From positions 105,857 to 169,856 of the forward strand of contig NZ_NEFZ01000008.1 of the NCBI RefSeq assembly GCF_002135205.1: DNA of 64,000 nt, written 5' to 3'. Positions 45,284 to 55,596 of the stretch are shown here, in pieces (position 1 is the first letter of the stretch; every line of letters starts with the position of its first letter). The notes under the pieces are model-generated. The model was not told the origin of the DNA. It ran no database searches and saw only the letters and a list, made by a program, of their open reading frames with translations. This stretch comes from Acinetobacter sp. ANC 4204. GTDB taxonomy: Bacteria; Pseudomonadota; Gammaproteobacteria; Pseudomonadales; Moraxellaceae. The position numbers and the translations under genes were made by a program.

Positions 45284-48010
45284 TTATTGTCCATCGACCT
45301 TGACGCTGAACTTCATCGTCACGGTTTCAGAAGGTGCCAAGGCAAATTTCGAAGACTTCAAATTATTTGTAGTATTCGTCACTGTCCCTTTTGACACAGG
45401 TTCTAAAGCCGCAACTGGCGTTGAGCCCAAAGTGGTGTAACTTGGCACTGCATCGGTAATTTCAACATCAGTTACTGCTTGGTTACCGTCGTTCACTGCT
45501 TTAATTTGGTAAATGATACAAGCACCTGGTTTTGCCTGAAGAGTCGAAGTACCAAAGCTACCATCTGGCGTACCATCACAAGCAGCATCAAGTGCTTGTA
45601 GTTTTTCCAAACGTACCTGACCAATGTTGACTGTGGTCTTGTCTGTTACAGTAACTGCTGTTGGAGCTACCGTACCATTGAGATCACCTGTCGGCGTTAC
45701 CGTAATGATCGACAAGTCGGCCTGACCTGCTGTTGCATTACTTGGCGCTTCAACTTTGACCAAGATGTTGATACTTTCTTTTGGAGAAAGACCATCTGCA
45801 CCGTTAGTTGCCGTTAACCATGCATTAAGGTTAGGACCTGTAACCAACTCACTCGCATCTGCAATACCGTCATTGTTTTTATCAACATAAACAGAAGTTA
45901 CAAAGCCTGTGTTTGATGGATCATGCGTAACTGTAAACGGAAGTGTGCTACCACCAGAAACACCCTCTACAACGTTACCGTTGTTGGTTAAAGTGTGTTT
46001 ATAAACAATGGTACCACCTGGTGCTACCTGACCTTGTTGGTCGGCCAAGAACGACAGTCCACGTACTGCCTCTACCGTCAAGTGATCTTTCATCTTGTCG
46101 GTTAAGCCTGTCGCAGGAGAGTTAATCGTAAAGACGATATCTTGGCTATTAGTAGGAGTCGCATCCGCTGAAGGTGTTACTTTGGCACAGAAATAAGCCG
46201 TTGCATTTGGCTGAATTGCGCCTGTGTTGGTTACTTTAGTTGATGTACATACACCACTTGAGTCCGCAACAAAGTATTCAACTGTCCAACCAGATGGCAA
46301 TGCTTGCTCAGTACCAAAATTATAGTTATCTGATGTTGAACCATGATTTGTTACAGCAATAGGGAAGGTAGCCGCCACACCAGGTTTAGTCGTTACGGTA
46401 GTTACAACATTACCAGAAACGTAAGCACCCTCACCCGTTAAGCCTGTATCGTCTTCAGTATAGTTTTTATTACCTTTACCGTTACTTAAATCGACTTTTG
46501 ACGCTGTGATATTGGTAATTCTTAAAGTCACCGTATCTGAAGATGCAGGGGCATGTACAGGTGTAATGGTTAAGATTGTATCTAGACCAGGTGCTGTAAT
46601 CGGGCCTGTATAACCATTTGGCAAAGTAATACGTGCAGAGATTTCAAGATGACCACCAGATGCCAATGGACCACTATCCACACTTGCATCACCATTAGTA
46701 TCAGTTAATGGGGTATTACCATCTGATTTTAATAGCTCAACAATAGAACCCGCAGGTAATGCAGATTTATTAACTGTAATGTTATAGGTTTCAGATACGT
46801 TACCCAGATTGTGAATCCAGATATCTTCTGTAGAGCTTGAGGCACCAAATAAAACAGGAGAACCTTGTACTGCTGTTGTAGTGATCAAGTCATCTTTAGC
46901 GGTATTACCAGATACTTTTTGTGCATCCGAATAAGTATCGGTCGCGTTATCGTTGATCGTACCTGTATAAGTAGACTGTACAGTGACATCATACGGGTTA
47001 GTTGGTTGAGAAGTCTCAGTGCCTGGACCATCTGGATCAAATGTCGCAATGTTGGTAATTTTTCCTGCAGGAGCAGTACTATCTACCGTCACTTGGAAGG
47101 TTAATTTGCCCGTACTGTTGCGCGCCACAGAAGCAAGCACCAACTGCACTTTATTGCTCGTAAATTCGTATTTCGCTGCTGCCGCCGCTTCATCACCAGT
47201 CGCATCGGTCAATGCCGCAGTCTGACCGCTCCAACGTGCTGAACCTGCAACATAAGTCACACCTGTAGGTAAAACGTCTTCAATAGTTAAATTGGTTGCG
47301 TCTGCATTACCCGTGTTTTTATAGGTTAATTCATACGTTACAGTATCGCCACGTGCCACTGCCGTTACATTGGCAGACTTCGTCACTTGAATGACCGCAC
47401 CTGAAACAATCGTTACGGTGTCCGTATTCTTTTTGGTTTTGTCTGCTACGACAGTAATGTACGTGCTTGCTGCAGACAGTTCTAATTGACCCGTATTGCC
47501 AGCTGTAGCTGTTGCGGCTGTTGTACCAACCACCACCAAGCCTACAGACTCACCAGCATTTAAAGTCACTTTTTGCCCAGCCAAATTCGTACCATTGTCT
47601 GGCACACCATCCTTATTCGCATCTAAATAAATAGCAATGTTCGAGAAGTCAAAATTATCCCCTGTCACATTCGCTAAACTTAGCGTGAATTCATCCGTTC
47701 CGTTACCCGTATTGGTCAATACGTGCGATAAAGTCACTACACCATTCGGGTTAGCAGTTGCGGTACGGTTCTGCTCAAGTGTGAAGCTACCCACTTGTAA
47801 TACAGTCGTTTTTACTTCATTTGACGTCACTGTACGTGTAGTCGATGTGCCATCCACATACGATGCCGTAGCAATGTTACTAATATTCGTTCCCGCAGCA
47901 GGTGCAGCTGCATGCGTGGCACCTGTAGCGAAGAAAGCAAAGCCACCTAGAACTGTCGCAATAGACAAATAAAGGTTATTTCGCTTTGTTGTTTTCAAAT
48001 TCATAGACAT
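45284..48010 (-). CDS. Large secreted DUF11-repeat surface protein, 908 aa
   Basis: 908-residue exported protein, signal peptide about 1-34 (LYLSIATVLGGFAFFATGATHA). After the shared N-terminal signature (APAAGTNISNIATASY) come beta-rich blocks seen in the same order in the 881- and 885-aa proteins: DEFTLSLANVTGDNFDFSNI with a DANKDGVPDNG calcium-like loop, a DUF11 block (VTYELTYKNTGNADATNLTI), a block with NGDASVDSG, the QQGQVAPGGTIVYKHTL block with DKNNDGIADASE, and a C-terminal module from about 800 (KLQALDAACDG ... GACIIYQIKAVNDG). Conserved cysteine pairs suggest disulphides. GGGGGA precedes the ATG. The function is not known; a surface fibre or coat subunit is inferred. Confidence 0.82.
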   Translation of the reverse strand: MSMNLKTTKRNNLYLSIATVLGGFAFFATGATHAAAPAAGTNISNIATASYVDGTSTTRTVTSNEVKTTVLQVGSFTLEQNRTATANPNGVVTLSHVLTNTGNGTDEFTLSLANVTGDNFDFSNIAIYLDANKDGVPDNGTNLAGQKVTLNAGESVGLVVVGTTAATATAGNTGQLELSAASTYITVVADKTKKNTDTVTIVSGAVIQVTKSANVTAVARGDTVTYELTYKNTGNADATNLTIEDVLPTGVTYVAGSARWSGQTAALTDATGDEAAAAAKYEFTSNKVQLVLASVARNSTGKLTFQVTVDSTAPAGKITNIATFDPDGPGTETSQPTNPYDVTVQSTYTGTINDNATDTYSDAQKVSGNTAKDDLITTTAVQGSPVLFGASSSTEDIWIHNLGNVSETYNITVNKSALPAGSIVELLKSDGNTPLTDTNGDASVDSGPLASGGHLEISARITLPNGYTGPITAPGLDTILTITPVHAPASSDTVTLRITNITASKVDLSNGKGNKNYTEDDTGLTGEGAYVSGNVVTTVTTKPGVAATFPIAVTNHGSTSDNYNFGTEQALPSGWTVEYFVADSSGVCTSTKVTNTGAIQPNATAYFCAKVTPSADATPTNSQDIVFTINSPATGLTDKMKDHLTVEAVRGLSFLADQQGQVAPGGTIVYKHTLTNNGNVVEGVSGGSTLPFTVTHDPSNTGFVTSVYVDKNNDGIADASELVTGPNLNAWLTATNGADGLSPKESINILVKVEAPSNATAGQADLSIITVTPTGDLNGTVAPTAVTVTDKTTVNIGQVRLEKLQALDAACDGTPDGSFGTSTLQAKPGACIIYQIKAVNDGNQAVTDVEITDAVPSYTTLGSTPVAALEPVSKGTVTNTTNNLKSSKFALAPSETVTMKFSVKVDGQ

Positions 48011-48056
48011 GAAAGTCCCCCGACTCCATCAGAATGATGTGTGTGAAATTTAGAAA

Positions 48057-48551
48057 TTAATCGTTTGAAGTATTTACTTTGGCTTGTGCGCTGACCGTTA
48101 CGGCTTTCTTTGCAGGTAGTTCAGCAATTTGCCACTGTAGAGCGCGGTATTCTTTCAATGGGACATTGACTAATTTGCCGTCTACTTTTTTCTTTAATGG
48201 CATTGCGGCAAAGTTGACCCCATCTGTGCTTGCTAGTGCACCTGAAGGTAAACTTGAACCCAAATATTGAGTATCCGCAGGGATAGGCAATGTTGCTTTT
48301 AAGCTTTTGATATTCCCTGTGGTGTTGTTGGTATAAGTCGCACGATATTCAATGACATCCTGCGGCTTAATCGAGTCTGCAGCTTTAAACTGTGCATTCC
48401 CTTTGTTATCGACAACTTTTTTGAAAGCTTTAAGCTGAATAGAGACTGGCTCATTATTGGTTGCTGCAGCTACAGCCATCGCATTGGCTGCAACTCCAAC
48501 AAACATCAGAGCAATTGTCATTTTTTTCAGCATAGAATTTTTGTTTAACAT
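48057..48551 (-). CDS. Small exported single-DUF11-module protein
   Basis: 164-residue exported protein. I choose the ATG at 48551 (MLNKNSMLKKMTIALMFVG) with a weak GGAT site; starts at 48563 or 48533 are also possible and leave the signal peptide intact. The signal ends near VAANAMA. The mature part of about 140 residues looks like one DUF11 module: SIKPQDVIEYRATYTNNTTG, then a hydrophobic LKATLPIPADTQYLGSSLP strand pair and AVTVSAQAKVN at the end. This is the same shape as the last module of the 881-, 885-, 908- and 1293-aa proteins. It is first in the second operon, 46 bases before the 908-aa gene. A minor or capping subunit is a possibility. Confidence 0.75.
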   Translation of the reverse strand: MLNKNSMLKKMTIALMFVGVAANAMAVAAATNNEPVSIQLKAFKKVVDNKGNAQFKAADSIKPQDVIEYRATYTNNTTGNIKSLKATLPIPADTQYLGSSLPSGALASTDGVNFAAMPLKKKVDGKLVNVPLKEYRALQWQIAELPAKKAVTVSAQAKVNTSND

Positions 48552-49004
48552 GATTTTATCCATTGCAAACCAATGCGAATTTTTTGTGACACTAATCACT
48601 TTCTTTTAAATTAATGCAACAAATCTCAATGCAATATTAAACAAAAAACACACAAACAACCATACATTATTAAAAAAAAATGTTAACTGGTTCTCCTTAG
48701 TAAAATACAAAGGGATACATACAGTCACACAATAATATTTATCTTATTGTTATTTATTAATATTTATTTATTCAGTGAGTTTACACAAGGAAACATTGCT
48801 GTGTGATACAAAAACTTACATATATAAAAAAAATACAAAATGTGTAACTCTAGCCTGAATTTGTGCTTTTTATGTGCCACTCTATTGCATAAAATAGGAG
48901 CAATACCTGTCTTAAAATCACTCACATCAAATCTTCCATTTAATATATTTTTCAAACAAATACGCACAAATACCACTGAAAAAATATCAAGACGGATGGA
49001 TAAA
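48552..49004. other. Gene-free promoter region of the second surface-protein operon
   Basis: About 450 bases, very AT-rich near 48600-48800, between the terminator of the first operon and the 164-aa gene. An 89-codon plus-strand frame here has no ribosome site and runs into the terminator, so I do not call it. The promoter of the 164-aa gene must lie here, but several AT-rich candidates exist and none stands out. Confidence 0.55.
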
Positions 49005-49040
49005 AAAAGCCCCTTTATCTTACTCAGAAAAGGGGCTTTT
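49005..49040 (-). terminator. Rho-independent terminator of the first surface-protein operon
   Basis: Arms AAAAGCCCCTTT/AAAGGGGCTTTT, followed on the minus strand by a T run, 16 bases after the stop of the 1293-aa gene. Confidence 0.93.
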
Positions 49041-49055
49041 CACTGCTCAGATGAA

Positions 49056-52000
49056 CTAATTTGGAATCCTGACACAAAAACCAACTTGTCCTTTTTGCTT
49101 CGGTGCTAACACACCTGGAATCGTCCATTTTAACTGCCCTGAACTTTCCTGAGTTTGACACCCAGATGCCGTACAAGACATCGTTCCATAGACTGTACCA
49201 ATTGGGACACTATCCTTTAAAACAATATCAACTAAATTTTTATTCGAATTATTGGTATAGGTGATTTGGTATTCTAAATAATCCCCTTTTGCTGCTTGGT
49301 TCGATACTGTAAATGGCGTTGTCTCATTACTCGGTGCTGGGCATGCTGTCGTTTTACGAACCAGTTTACTGATGTTTAAGCCAGCCGTTCCAATCGTCGT
49401 AATATCATTAACACTATTCGTTTCCTTCAGCGTTGCTGCAGTATAAGAGGCTTTTGCGTTCACTTTAAAGCTAGCAATGAAACGATCTCCTCCTTGAGCT
49501 GTTGTCGGAGAAATCACACGCTGAATCAAACAGACTTTTTCATTGGCTTTCATCGTTCGGCTCGCAAGCAAACTCTCGCCTTGATCTAACTGCCCATTAC
49601 AGTTGCTATCCACATAAACCAAACTCTGCCAAGGCTGATTATTAGCGGGCTGTTGTTCTTTAGTTTCCGTTAGCGTTTGAACATTCATCACACTCTTAGC
49701 AGTTAACTCGTGTGGATAATCCACCACATCTCCCGCCACAATGGTTTTTTGTCCATTTTGGGTGAGAACCAACTGCAACTCTGCATCCCCAAATAAGAAG
49801 CCGTCATAACTGGTGACATTGTTCGCTTTAGGAATAGTGAACTGATCATTGCTGCTATCAGCGGTCGCTGTGACCGTGCTTGCTTTTGCAGAACTTACCG
49901 AGTCAAAACCTGTCACATTACGTTGTACAAGACACACATTACTACGTCCAGAAAAGACATCTTGTAATGTTTGGATTTTAAAATCGCCATTTGCATTCGT
50001 TGTAGTCGAGGCTAGAACCGTTTTGGTACTGCAGTCTTGCAACTCAACCACACTACCCGCTATGCCCACTTCACCTGTATCTACAACAGCGTTATAAGCC
50101 TTAGATATATCTGAGGTCGTTCCGCTATTGTCATTAAACACTCGTCCAGAGAATACATAGCCAGCATTTTTGCTGTTGGTCACACGACAAACAAACTTGG
50201 ACGCAAATTTCACATTCGCTGCTGGAATCGTTTGAGTCAATCCACTTAAACTACCCAAATTACCTGTACTATTGCCCGAAACAGCTGTATTCGTATCCGT
50301 ACACTCTACCGTCTTGAGCGAATATAGCGTTGAGGCAGATTCAGCAAAACTAATTGCGGTATTTGGTGTCGCATAAGCCAATAAAGAACCTTGCTCGACA
50401 GGAGATGTACTTTTCTTTAAGCGTACCGATTGTGCCGTTCCAACCACTGTTGTCACCACCTCACCACTGGTAATAGTTTCAGCATTGCTATTGGTCAAAT
50501 TTGTAAAAGAGCCAAAGTTGAAGCTATCTGTGCCATTTTCAGATACTTTGTTTATCGCAAACGTTGGCTTTAAACAGGCATTGACTTCATTTAAACCAAT
50601 ACCAATATCATCCCCTGCAACACCAGAACTGGCATAGCTCTGAAACTCTGTGCTCACGACTTTTACACTTGTCACTGTCGTTGGCAATGTAATTGTAAAA
50701 TTAATTGATCCAGGATCTGTTTGGTAAGACGTCAAAGCATATTCTGCTTGTGCAACTTGTGCTCCATTTAAGGCATTAAAAGTTGCCGTAGTGTTTGAAC
50801 TTTTACCTGGGGTAACCAACACTGCATAAATAACGCCATCAACCAGCACTCGCATAGTTACACCTGTCGTATTACTACGCGGGCTACCATAAGACCAACT
50901 GAGTCGACCTTTTACTTGTAAAGCACCATTTGCTCCTGTGCCATACATCACCGTATTGGGAAGTATGCTTGGATTAGTCCCCGCCGTTTTCAGATCATAA
51001 CTCTTAGCGGTCAACGTGTTATCAGCATCGTAGCTGGTAAATGCGGTATTCGAGACAAGATTGACAGCCTGACTAGATAGACACTGATTTTGCGAGTTTC
51101 CAGTTGTAATGGGCGTATTCTGCGTAATGGTCATGTTCGCAGTTGCACTGTTGTTAGCAGAGTTTCGGTCAAAAACAGTGGTTGAAATAGATGCCGTATT
51201 GGCTACAGCCCCAGCTTTATAAGCCAATCCTGTTATGGTGAACTCTAAATAATTGACATCTTTCCCATTTGCGGGCAGGTTCAACCCAGTCGCAGTTAAA
51301 CTATTGCTACTTTCTGAAGTGACCATATTTGCAGTTGTTGGGCAAACAGCCGTGCCATACTTGGTACATGTCCAACTTAAACCCGCAATATTTGTAGGAA
51401 CAGTATCTGTTAATATCGCATCGGTAACTGCCAATGCACCATTATTCCAAGCTTTAATCGTATATTTAACAACATCGCCCGTATTGTAAGTGGTCTTGTC
51501 TGATGTTTTTGAAACTTCTAGGTCGGCAGAGGCAAGGACGGTATCTTGGTCTGCTGTTGTACATGCACCTGTGGTGGAGTTAAATGAACGGGTAATACCG
51601 TTTGCATTTAAGGTCGTACAACTAACACCAGTGGATGAACCAAGTGTTGGCAGTTCAACTGTCGCTGTATTAGTAACTGTACTGCCTGCGGCCGCATCCA
51701 CACGTGCAGTAACTAAAATTTCATAGAATTCACCAGCAGCTAAAGCTCCAGTATCAATCGAGCCCAAACCACTGAGAGCTGGGGCAGTGGTACATTTATT
51801 ATTGGCAACTGTACTACAGGCCACAGCTGTGGCGGTTAAGCCTGTCCCGACTACATCTTTCAGCAAGGTTCCTGTATACGTATCAGGCCCAGTGTTGGTC
51901 ACACGAACGGTATAGATCGTTGAGTCGCCTGAATAGACTTGAGTTTTACCATTGGTTTTTGAAACAACTAAATCTCCAACCATCGAGTCAACACTAGAAC

Positions 52001-52937
52001 TGCTAAACACAAAAGCATCCTGCAATGCAGTACCTGTTGTTGAACTTTCCGTAATTACTCCAGTAGTTCGGTCTGTTTTAAAATAAACATTAAATTTTAG
52101 AACTGTAATAGGTGCAGATGTTAAAACTTGGATACTACCGCTAGCCCCACCATTTGACGCACTCGCTCCCAATACAGAAGATGTATTTCTTATCTCACCA
52201 TTATTGGTTACAGAGAAATTTACACCAGATAACGCATATACACTGCTAATATTTGCAGTAGTAGTTAATTTGAACTGAGCAGATATCCCTAACAAAATTT
52301 CACCAGTACTCGTTAATGTACGGACAGCGCCTAAGCCTGATATATTAATCACTGGATTCCTAACGGGTCTATCCCACGTTAAAGTAACTTCTCCTACTTG
52401 ATATCCCAATCCTCCATTTACATTAGCCGTATTGGCTGGACTACCCAAAAACTTACTTGTATCTGCTGTCATCCGTAAACCATAGTTTGAATTTACATCA
52501 ATACCTTGTCCCGGCAGTGTTCGGGTTGAAGAAAAGTGGGAATTACTTGGGCTTCCTTGATCAACTAATTTTGGGAAAACTGTAAGATTAGTTGCACCAA
52601 AGGAAAGTGCAGGGTTGTTATTTGAATCGTAGAGTTGATTCGTTAATGTGTAATCAACATTGATTTTTGGAAAATAATTTAAGGAACCAGTATTATCATT
52701 CGGGTTATTTGCATTAAATACATAGGTATTTCTTTGTGCTGATACTGTCGCTCCCACATAAGGTGTTCCTGTATAGGAATTCGACATAATCTCAAGTGTA
52801 GGCGTTGCAGCATTTACAAGCGTGACAAAAAGTAAACTCGTAATGAATAATGACAAAGTACGAAGTGTGTGCATGAGTTTGAGCATCTGTGAATGCGTAG
52901 CACTGCAATTCCTTGCTTGTTTATTAATTCCCCACAT
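49056..52937 (-). CDS. Large secreted DUF11-repeat surface protein, 1293 aa
   Basis: 1293-residue exported protein. The ATG at 52937 follows a good GGGGTG ribosome site and overlaps the previous gene by 14 bases; ATGs at 52886 and 52874 would shorten the N-tail before the hydrophobic signal (LSLFITSLLFVTLVNA). The N-terminal part (about 45-300) has a beta-sandwich look and lacks the cluster signature. DUF11 modules follow (YSGDSTIYTVRVTNTGPDTY; YNTGDVVKYTIKAWNNG), then a lectin-like central part (about 620-780), an SdrD-B-like segment (GYVFSGRVFNDNSGTTSD, about 930), a loop DSNCNGQLDQGESLL and the shared final module. Function is unknown; a tip or adhesive subunit is possible. Confidence 0.78.
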   Translation of the reverse strand: MWGINKQARNCSATHSQMLKLMHTLRTLSLFITSLLFVTLVNAATPTLEIMSNSYTGTPYVGATVSAQRNTYVFNANNPNDNTGSLNYFPKINVDYTLTNQLYDSNNNPALSFGATNLTVFPKLVDQGSPSNSHFSSTRTLPGQGIDVNSNYGLRMTADTSKFLGSPANTANVNGGLGYQVGEVTLTWDRPVRNPVINISGLGAVRTLTSTGEILLGISAQFKLTTTANISSVYALSGVNFSVTNNGEIRNTSSVLGASASNGGASGSIQVLTSAPITVLKFNVYFKTDRTTGVITESSTTGTALQDAFVFSSSSVDSMVGDLVVSKTNGKTQVYSGDSTIYTVRVTNTGPDTYTGTLLKDVVGTGLTATAVACSTVANNKCTTAPALSGLGSIDTGALAAGEFYEILVTARVDAAAGSTVTNTATVELPTLGSSTGVSCTTLNANGITRSFNSTTGACTTADQDTVLASADLEVSKTSDKTTYNTGDVVKYTIKAWNNGALAVTDAILTDTVPTNIAGLSWTCTKYGTAVCPTTANMVTSESSNSLTATGLNLPANGKDVNYLEFTITGLAYKAGAVANTASISTTVFDRNSANNSATANMTITQNTPITTGNSQNQCLSSQAVNLVSNTAFTSYDADNTLTAKSYDLKTAGTNPSILPNTVMYGTGANGALQVKGRLSWSYGSPRSNTTGVTMRVLVDGVIYAVLVTPGKSSNTTATFNALNGAQVAQAEYALTSYQTDPGSINFTITLPTTVTSVKVVSTEFQSYASSGVAGDDIGIGLNEVNACLKPTFAINKVSENGTDSFNFGSFTNLTNSNAETITSGEVVTTVVGTAQSVRLKKSTSPVEQGSLLAYATPNTAISFAESASTLYSLKTVECTDTNTAVSGNSTGNLGSLSGLTQTIPAANVKFASKFVCRVTNSKNAGYVFSGRVFNDNSGTTSDISKAYNAVVDTGEVGIAGSVVELQDCSTKTVLASTTTNANGDFKIQTLQDVFSGRSNVCLVQRNVTGFDSVSSAKASTVTATADSSNDQFTIPKANNVTSYDGFLFGDAELQLVLTQNGQKTIVAGDVVDYPHELTAKSVMNVQTLTETKEQQPANNQPWQSLVYVDSNCNGQLDQGESLLASRTMKANEKVCLIQRVISPTTAQGGDRFIASFKVNAKASYTAATLKETNSVNDITTIGTAGLNISKLVRKTTACPAPSNETTPFTVSNQAAKGDYLEYQITYTNNSNKNLVDIVLKDSVPIGTVYGTMSCTASGCQTQESSGQLKWTIPGVLAPKQKGQVGFCVRIPN

Positions 52938-55581
52938 ACTTCACCCCAAACTCTAAACTATGACTTTCATTGCTTTTTATTGCCGCAACTGAACCCTTAA
53001 TTGCGCCCGACTGTCCAAGTGTAGGCGCGCTGAGCGAACCAGACTCACAACTTGTACAAGTTGGTGCTTTACTCATCACCATCGCTTCAGGCGTATAGTC
53101 ATAAAAATTAAATCGCCCAATGGCCGAAGCCCCCAAGTTTTTCACTGTCAATTGGTACAAAACACATTGCCCAGAACCATCTGAATTACGCGTGATCGGT
53201 AACACATTTGAGGTATACGCCGTATCCGCTACACCATCACAATTATTATCCTTGGCTTGTAATTTAGTTAGACGCACAGGCGCACTGGTGATGGTGGTAA
53301 TATCTGTTGCTGTGTCTAATAACGTACCTGCACTATTTTTTAGGCTAATCACAGAGGTATTTACCACTCCGACCGTGTTATATGCGGTATTCTCAACTTT
53401 ATTAAAAATACGAATCTGTGCTTTGCTGCTAAGAATAGAAGCATTCACAATAGATAAGTTTTGAATAATCGGGTCAGACGCGTCTAACTGCCCATCATTA
53501 TTGGCATCATAATAAAGTGTTGTTGTAAAACCAGTTCGATCATTCACTATGCTTAAAGTATCTGTTGTAGATAGCACAGACGTTCCCCACGGTTTTAAAG
53601 TGTGGGTATAAACAATACTGCCCCCCGGTGCAATTTGCCCTCGCAAATCAGGTTCTAAACTCACACCCCCTTGACTCGCATTTGAGTTAATCGTAATGGC
53701 GTTTTGAATCACGTCATAACCATTACTTGGTGCTGAGGTCGGCAAACTAGAAGAGGCCACTTTAAAATAAATGGGAATCGGTTGTGTTGTCGTTTTGGCA
53801 TCTGCCCGAATTTCAACCACGGCACAATACAACTGTGACTCGCCGTTATTGAGCAAACGCGTTGAAGCAATTTCTGCCCCAAGTACCGAACAGTCTGTAG
53901 TCGATGTAGCAAAATAGCGTACCGAGCTGACATCGCTTGGCAGTGCCACAGTTGCAAAATTATTGTCTGCATCAGCGCTAAAGTTATATGTGGTCGCTTG
54001 ACCTGTATGACGTACCGTGAGTGGAAACACCACCGTTTGATTGTTCACTGCAGCTAAGGTTTTCCACGGCGAACCTCCATTCGAAACATTGCCATTTCCT
54101 GTACCATTTGCGCTGGCTTCTGGACTATTCATCAAGTCCACCAGACGAGAGGCTGTACTTTGAATCAACGATGTCTGATCTTGTACTGTATCTGTTTTAC
54201 TACTGTCCGCAATTGATTGTGCTTTAGGTACAATGCTATAGGTCGTGTTGGCTGTATCCACAAAATCCGCGGGGAATGTAAGTTTTACAATAATCGGAAG
54301 CTTCGCGCCCGCATCGAGTGACCCCGTATCAACAATGCCGTCATTGTTACTATCAAATAGTGGCGTAACACCATCTGCACGATAGAGTTCCAACACACTG
54401 CCTGCGGGTAAATTATGGCTGTTAAAACTTAAATTAAACCGATCAGCCACCGTTCCTGTATTCCAGACATAGTTTTCAAAGACAACAGTTCCACCACTAC
54501 TCACCGCTGATTTAGTTAGTGTATCTGCGCCACTAACACTATTTGCATCAGCATTGATCACCACCCCATAAGTAGGCTTAATGGTTAATACGGCGGTGTT
54601 CGACTGTGTGCTTAAATTTACTGTTGTGGAAAGACCGTCATGGTCATAGTCCATATTGGCCAAGTTTGGAATTTCACCCGGCGCTGTACGCGCCACGCGA
54701 ACACGGAACTCAATATAACCTTGCGCATTGGCAGGTACATTGGTGATCTGTGCGCGAATCGTTTTACCATCCGTATCAAGATAATAATTGATGCCTGTCG
54801 GATCATTTGTCCCTGTCGCAGAATTCAGTGCTTGTCCATTCCAGTTTTCATTACCCGTGACATAGGTCAATTGCGTCGTATCCAACAGGTCGCTGATATT
54901 GACTACACCACTGTTATTGCCGTTATTAAAATAGGTTAAACGAACCGTTGCAATATCACCATTTACGACGCTTGTTTTATCAAAACTCTTGGTTAAGCTT
55001 AAAACCGCCTGATCGGTGATACGAGATGTATCAATATTATTTTGACTCAGGCTCGGCTGTTGTGTAGACGTCGCTACGAGTTGAATCTGACTGGTGCTAT
55101 TTACAGCTGCTGTTGAAGGGATGATTGCTTTAATAATCAGGGCAACCGCTTCCCCAGCATTTAAGCTATATTGGGTAATTGGTGTCGTATTATCTGGGAC
55201 ACCATTGCGATCTGCATCCAAATAAATTTCAATATTGTTATGGGTAAAACTGCCACCTGTAACTTGACTTCCCAATAAATTATAAAGATCGCGTTCATTG
55301 CCTGTATTGGTTAAAATATGGTGATAATAAACCGCCTGACCCGGACGCACATATTCCGTGCGGTTATCCTTTAAACTGAGGTTATAAACTGGAATCACCG
55401 TGGTTTGAACTAAGTTGGAACGTGCCACTTGAACTACGGTAGAGCCTTCTTCTTTGTATTCACCCACCGCCATGTTACTGATGACCAAAGCATCAGCTAA
55501 AACCCACGTCGACGCAGTTGCCCCCAATAAGCCCAACATCGCCATACGCAAATTTCGAATCATTTTCTTTTCTGCAAACAT
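52924..55581 (-). CDS. Large secreted DUF11-repeat surface protein, 885 aa
   Basis: 885-residue exported protein, signal peptide about 1-30 (MAMLGLLGATASTWVLA). Start at 55581 with AGG eight bases upstream; the Met seven codons in is also usable. It is a clear paralogue of the 881- and 908-aa proteins, with the same order of blocks: ISNMAVGEY signature, DADRNGVPDNT loop, a DUF11 block (ATVRLTYFNNGNNSG), VFENYVWNTGTVADRFNLSF with DSNNDGIVDTG, a cysteine pair (TTDCSVLG ... LYCAVV), the RGQIAPGGSIVYTHTLKP block with DANNDGQLDASD, and the final module (KLQAKDNNCDG ... GQCVLYQLTVKN). It starts 15 bases after the 881-aa gene. Probably another subunit of the same structure. Confidence 0.8.
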   Translation of the reverse strand: MFAEKKMIRNLRMAMLGLLGATASTWVLADALVISNMAVGEYKEEGSTVVQVARSNLVQTTVIPVYNLSLKDNRTEYVRPGQAVYYHHILTNTGNERDLYNLLGSQVTGGSFTHNNIEIYLDADRNGVPDNTTPITQYSLNAGEAVALIIKAIIPSTAAVNSTSQIQLVATSTQQPSLSQNNIDTSRITDQAVLSLTKSFDKTSVVNGDIATVRLTYFNNGNNSGVVNISDLLDTTQLTYVTGNENWNGQALNSATGTNDPTGINYYLDTDGKTIRAQITNVPANAQGYIEFRVRVARTAPGEIPNLANMDYDHDGLSTTVNLSTQSNTAVLTIKPTYGVVINADANSVSGADTLTKSAVSSGGTVVFENYVWNTGTVADRFNLSFNSHNLPAGSVLELYRADGVTPLFDSNNDGIVDTGSLDAGAKLPIIVKLTFPADFVDTANTTYSIVPKAQSIADSSKTDTVQDQTSLIQSTASRLVDLMNSPEASANGTGNGNVSNGGSPWKTLAAVNNQTVVFPLTVRHTGQATTYNFSADADNNFATVALPSDVSSVRYFATSTTDCSVLGAEIASTRLLNNGESQLYCAVVEIRADAKTTTQPIPIYFKVASSSLPTSAPSNGYDVIQNAITINSNASQGGVSLEPDLRGQIAPGGSIVYTHTLKPWGTSVLSTTDTLSIVNDRTGFTTTLYYDANNDGQLDASDPIIQNLSIVNASILSSKAQIRIFNKVENTAYNTVGVVNTSVISLKNSAGTLLDTATDITTITSAPVRLTKLQAKDNNCDGVADTAYTSNVLPITRNSDGSGQCVLYQLTVKNLGASAIGRFNFYDYTPEAMVMSKAPTCTSCESGSLSAPTLGQSGAIKGSVAAIKSNESHSLEFGVKYVGN

Positions 55582-55596
55582 TTTCCGAACCTACGC

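Noticed and set aside
48840..49109. 89-codon plus-strand frame
   Set aside because: Runs through the terminator and into the antisense of the 1293-aa gene, with no ribosome site.
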